From assembly GCA_037039925.1 (NCBI GenBank), contig JAXRKP010001109.1, positions 85,001 to 149,000 of the forward strand: a stretch of 64,000 nucleotides of DNA, read 5' to 3'. Below, in pieces: positions 62,865 to 64,000 of this stretch; positions within the stretch are counted from its first letter, which is position 1, and every line of letters starts with the position of its first letter. The notes beneath the pieces were generated by a model that saw only the letters and a program-made list of their open reading frames with translations, was not told the origin of the DNA and ran no database searches. A program made the translations under genes and the position numbers. Origin of the DNA: Doris montereyensis. Taxonomy: Eukaryota; Mollusca; Gastropoda; Nudibranchia; Dorididae.

Positions 62865-63650
62865 ATTCATGGGTTCAACTCTATTTGTGTCAAGCGGGAT
62901 GTCATGGGTTCAACTCTATTGGTGCCAACACGGACGTCGTGGGTTCAACTGAATTGGTGCCAACATGGAAGTCGTGGGCTCAGGACGCCGTGGGTTCAAC
63001 TCTATTGGTGCCAACGCGGGCGCCCGGTTCAGCTCTATTGGTGCCAACGCGGCGTCATGGGTTCAACTCTGGTGGTGAACGGGCGTCGGACGTCATGGGT
63101 TCAACTCTATTGGTGCCAACACGACGTCATGGGTTCAACTCTATTGGTGCCAACACGGACGTCATGGGTTCAACTCAGGACGCGTCATGGGTTCAACTCC
63201 TATTGGTGCCAACACGGACGTCATGGGTTCAACTCTATTGGTGCCAACACGGACGTCGTGGGTTCAACTCTATTGGTGCCAACACGGACGTCCGGGTTCA
63301 ACTCTATTGGTGCCAACACGGACGCCGTGGGTTCAACTCTATTGGTGCCAACACGGACGTCGTGGGTTCAACTCTATTGGTGCCAACACGGACGCGTGGG
63401 CTCAGGACGTCGTGGGTTCAACTCTATTGGTGCCAACGGACGTCATGGGTTCAACTCTATTGGTGCCAACACGGACGTCATGGGTTCAACTCTATTGGTG
63501 CCAACACGGACGTCATGGGTTCAACTCCATTGGTGCCAACACGGACGTCATGGGTTCAACTCCATTGGTGCTAACGCGGACGTCGTGGGTTCAACTCTAT
63601 TGGTGCCAACACGACGTCGTGGGTTCAACTCTATTGGTGCCCAAAGATTA
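62865..63650. repeat. 35-bp minisatellite related to SINE family C
   Basis: The unit is GGGTTCAACTCTATTGGTG then CCAACACGGACGTCGT, about 20 copies. The last copy leads into GGTGCCCAAAGATT, matching the SINE C text GTGCCCAAAGACT at 44.6 kb. The 337-residue open frame across it is a repeat translation. Confidence 0.8.
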
Positions 63651-63865
63651 TTTCTTTTTCTTTTCTCCTGTGTATTTGTTTGTTTCGTGGCTTTAATGTC
63701 ATTTCCTGTCATTATTCTTCCCTATGATAATTTGTTGGAGATGATGATGCTGGCTGGCAGTGGTGACTCAAATAAAACGATCCAGTCGATGAGGAAAACT
63801 CTCTTAGCTAAATGGACACATTATCATAAATAAATTTCATGCACTTCAAGTTACTTTCAACTTAC

Positions 63866-63930
63866 AACGTAGATCTTCTTTTCTATGCCTTTGATCTTCA
63901 TGTATTCCTTGGGTAAAAAATTCTTTCAAA
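63866..63930 (-). CDS. TLN: Talin exon: end of FERM F2 (about human 261-281)
   Basis: The minus-strand peptide contains FLPKEYMKIKG, close to the vertebrate FLPKEYVKQKG. The acceptor is CACAG at 63,931-63,935 and the donor GTAAG follows GTT. The first base completes a split codon (phase 2) and the exon ends in phase 0. A run of six T (plus-strand A, about 63,915-63,920) is one base too long: 65 nt are seen where 64 are needed. The previous exon lies outside the window. Confidence 0.9.
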
Positions 63931-64000
63931 CTGTGAATGAGAGAAATAATTTTATCGTTGACAAACATGATACATATTCATATTTTTTCAGAAGAACAAA

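Noticed and set aside
62820..63833. 337-residue open frame on the plus strand
   Set aside because: It is open only because the 35-bp minisatellite lacks stops. Overlapping frames are equally open and the peptide is pure repeat.

Overview
The window is eukaryotic: AT-rich, full of simple repeats and tRNA-derived SINE-like copies, and it holds one large multi-exon gene on the minus strand. That gene is talin, the FERM plus alpha-helical-rod protein that links integrin tails to actin. I placed 40 exons between 63,930 (late FERM F2) and 8,799 (start of rod domain R12), matching them to vertebrate talin recalled from memory. F0, F1 and early F2 must lie beyond base 64,000. The rest of R12, R13 and the dimerisation domain must lie to the left of 8,799, and I could not find them in the first 8.8 kb. 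The single talin locus, long introns, SINE load and GA/CA microsatellites suggest an invertebrate, perhaps a mollusc. This is inference, and I cannot name the species.

Layout, left to right. 1-8,798: no recognisable exon; repeats. 8,799-17,826: exons for R7 (end) to R12 (start). 17,827-19,570: a 43-bp tandem array that runs into a scrambled copy of an R8 exon. 19,571-33,415: a long repeat-rich intron. 33,416-49,178: the densest exon block, R8 back to R1. 49,179-57,081: a second long intron. 57,082-63,930: FERM-rod linker, F3 and late F2, with tandem arrays between the exons and one F3 exon scrambled inside an array.

The exons join in a consistent way: nearly all have AG/GT borders and matching phases, and the peptide order follows talin. 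Yet at least 13 exons carry single-base length errors, mostly in short homopolymers, and two exons are scrambled where they touch tandem arrays. I read this as an under-polished long-read assembly of a working gene rather than a pseudogene.

The repeat fraction is the more original part. There are three apparent tRNA-derived SINE families. Two minisatellites (61.85-62.64 kb and 62.87-63.65 kb) appear to be internal amplifications of two of them, the second repeating a pol III B box about 20 times. A roughly 255-bp terminal-inverted-repeat element occurs twice, plus one fragment. I saw no operon, CRISPR array, second protein-coding gene or novel protein system.
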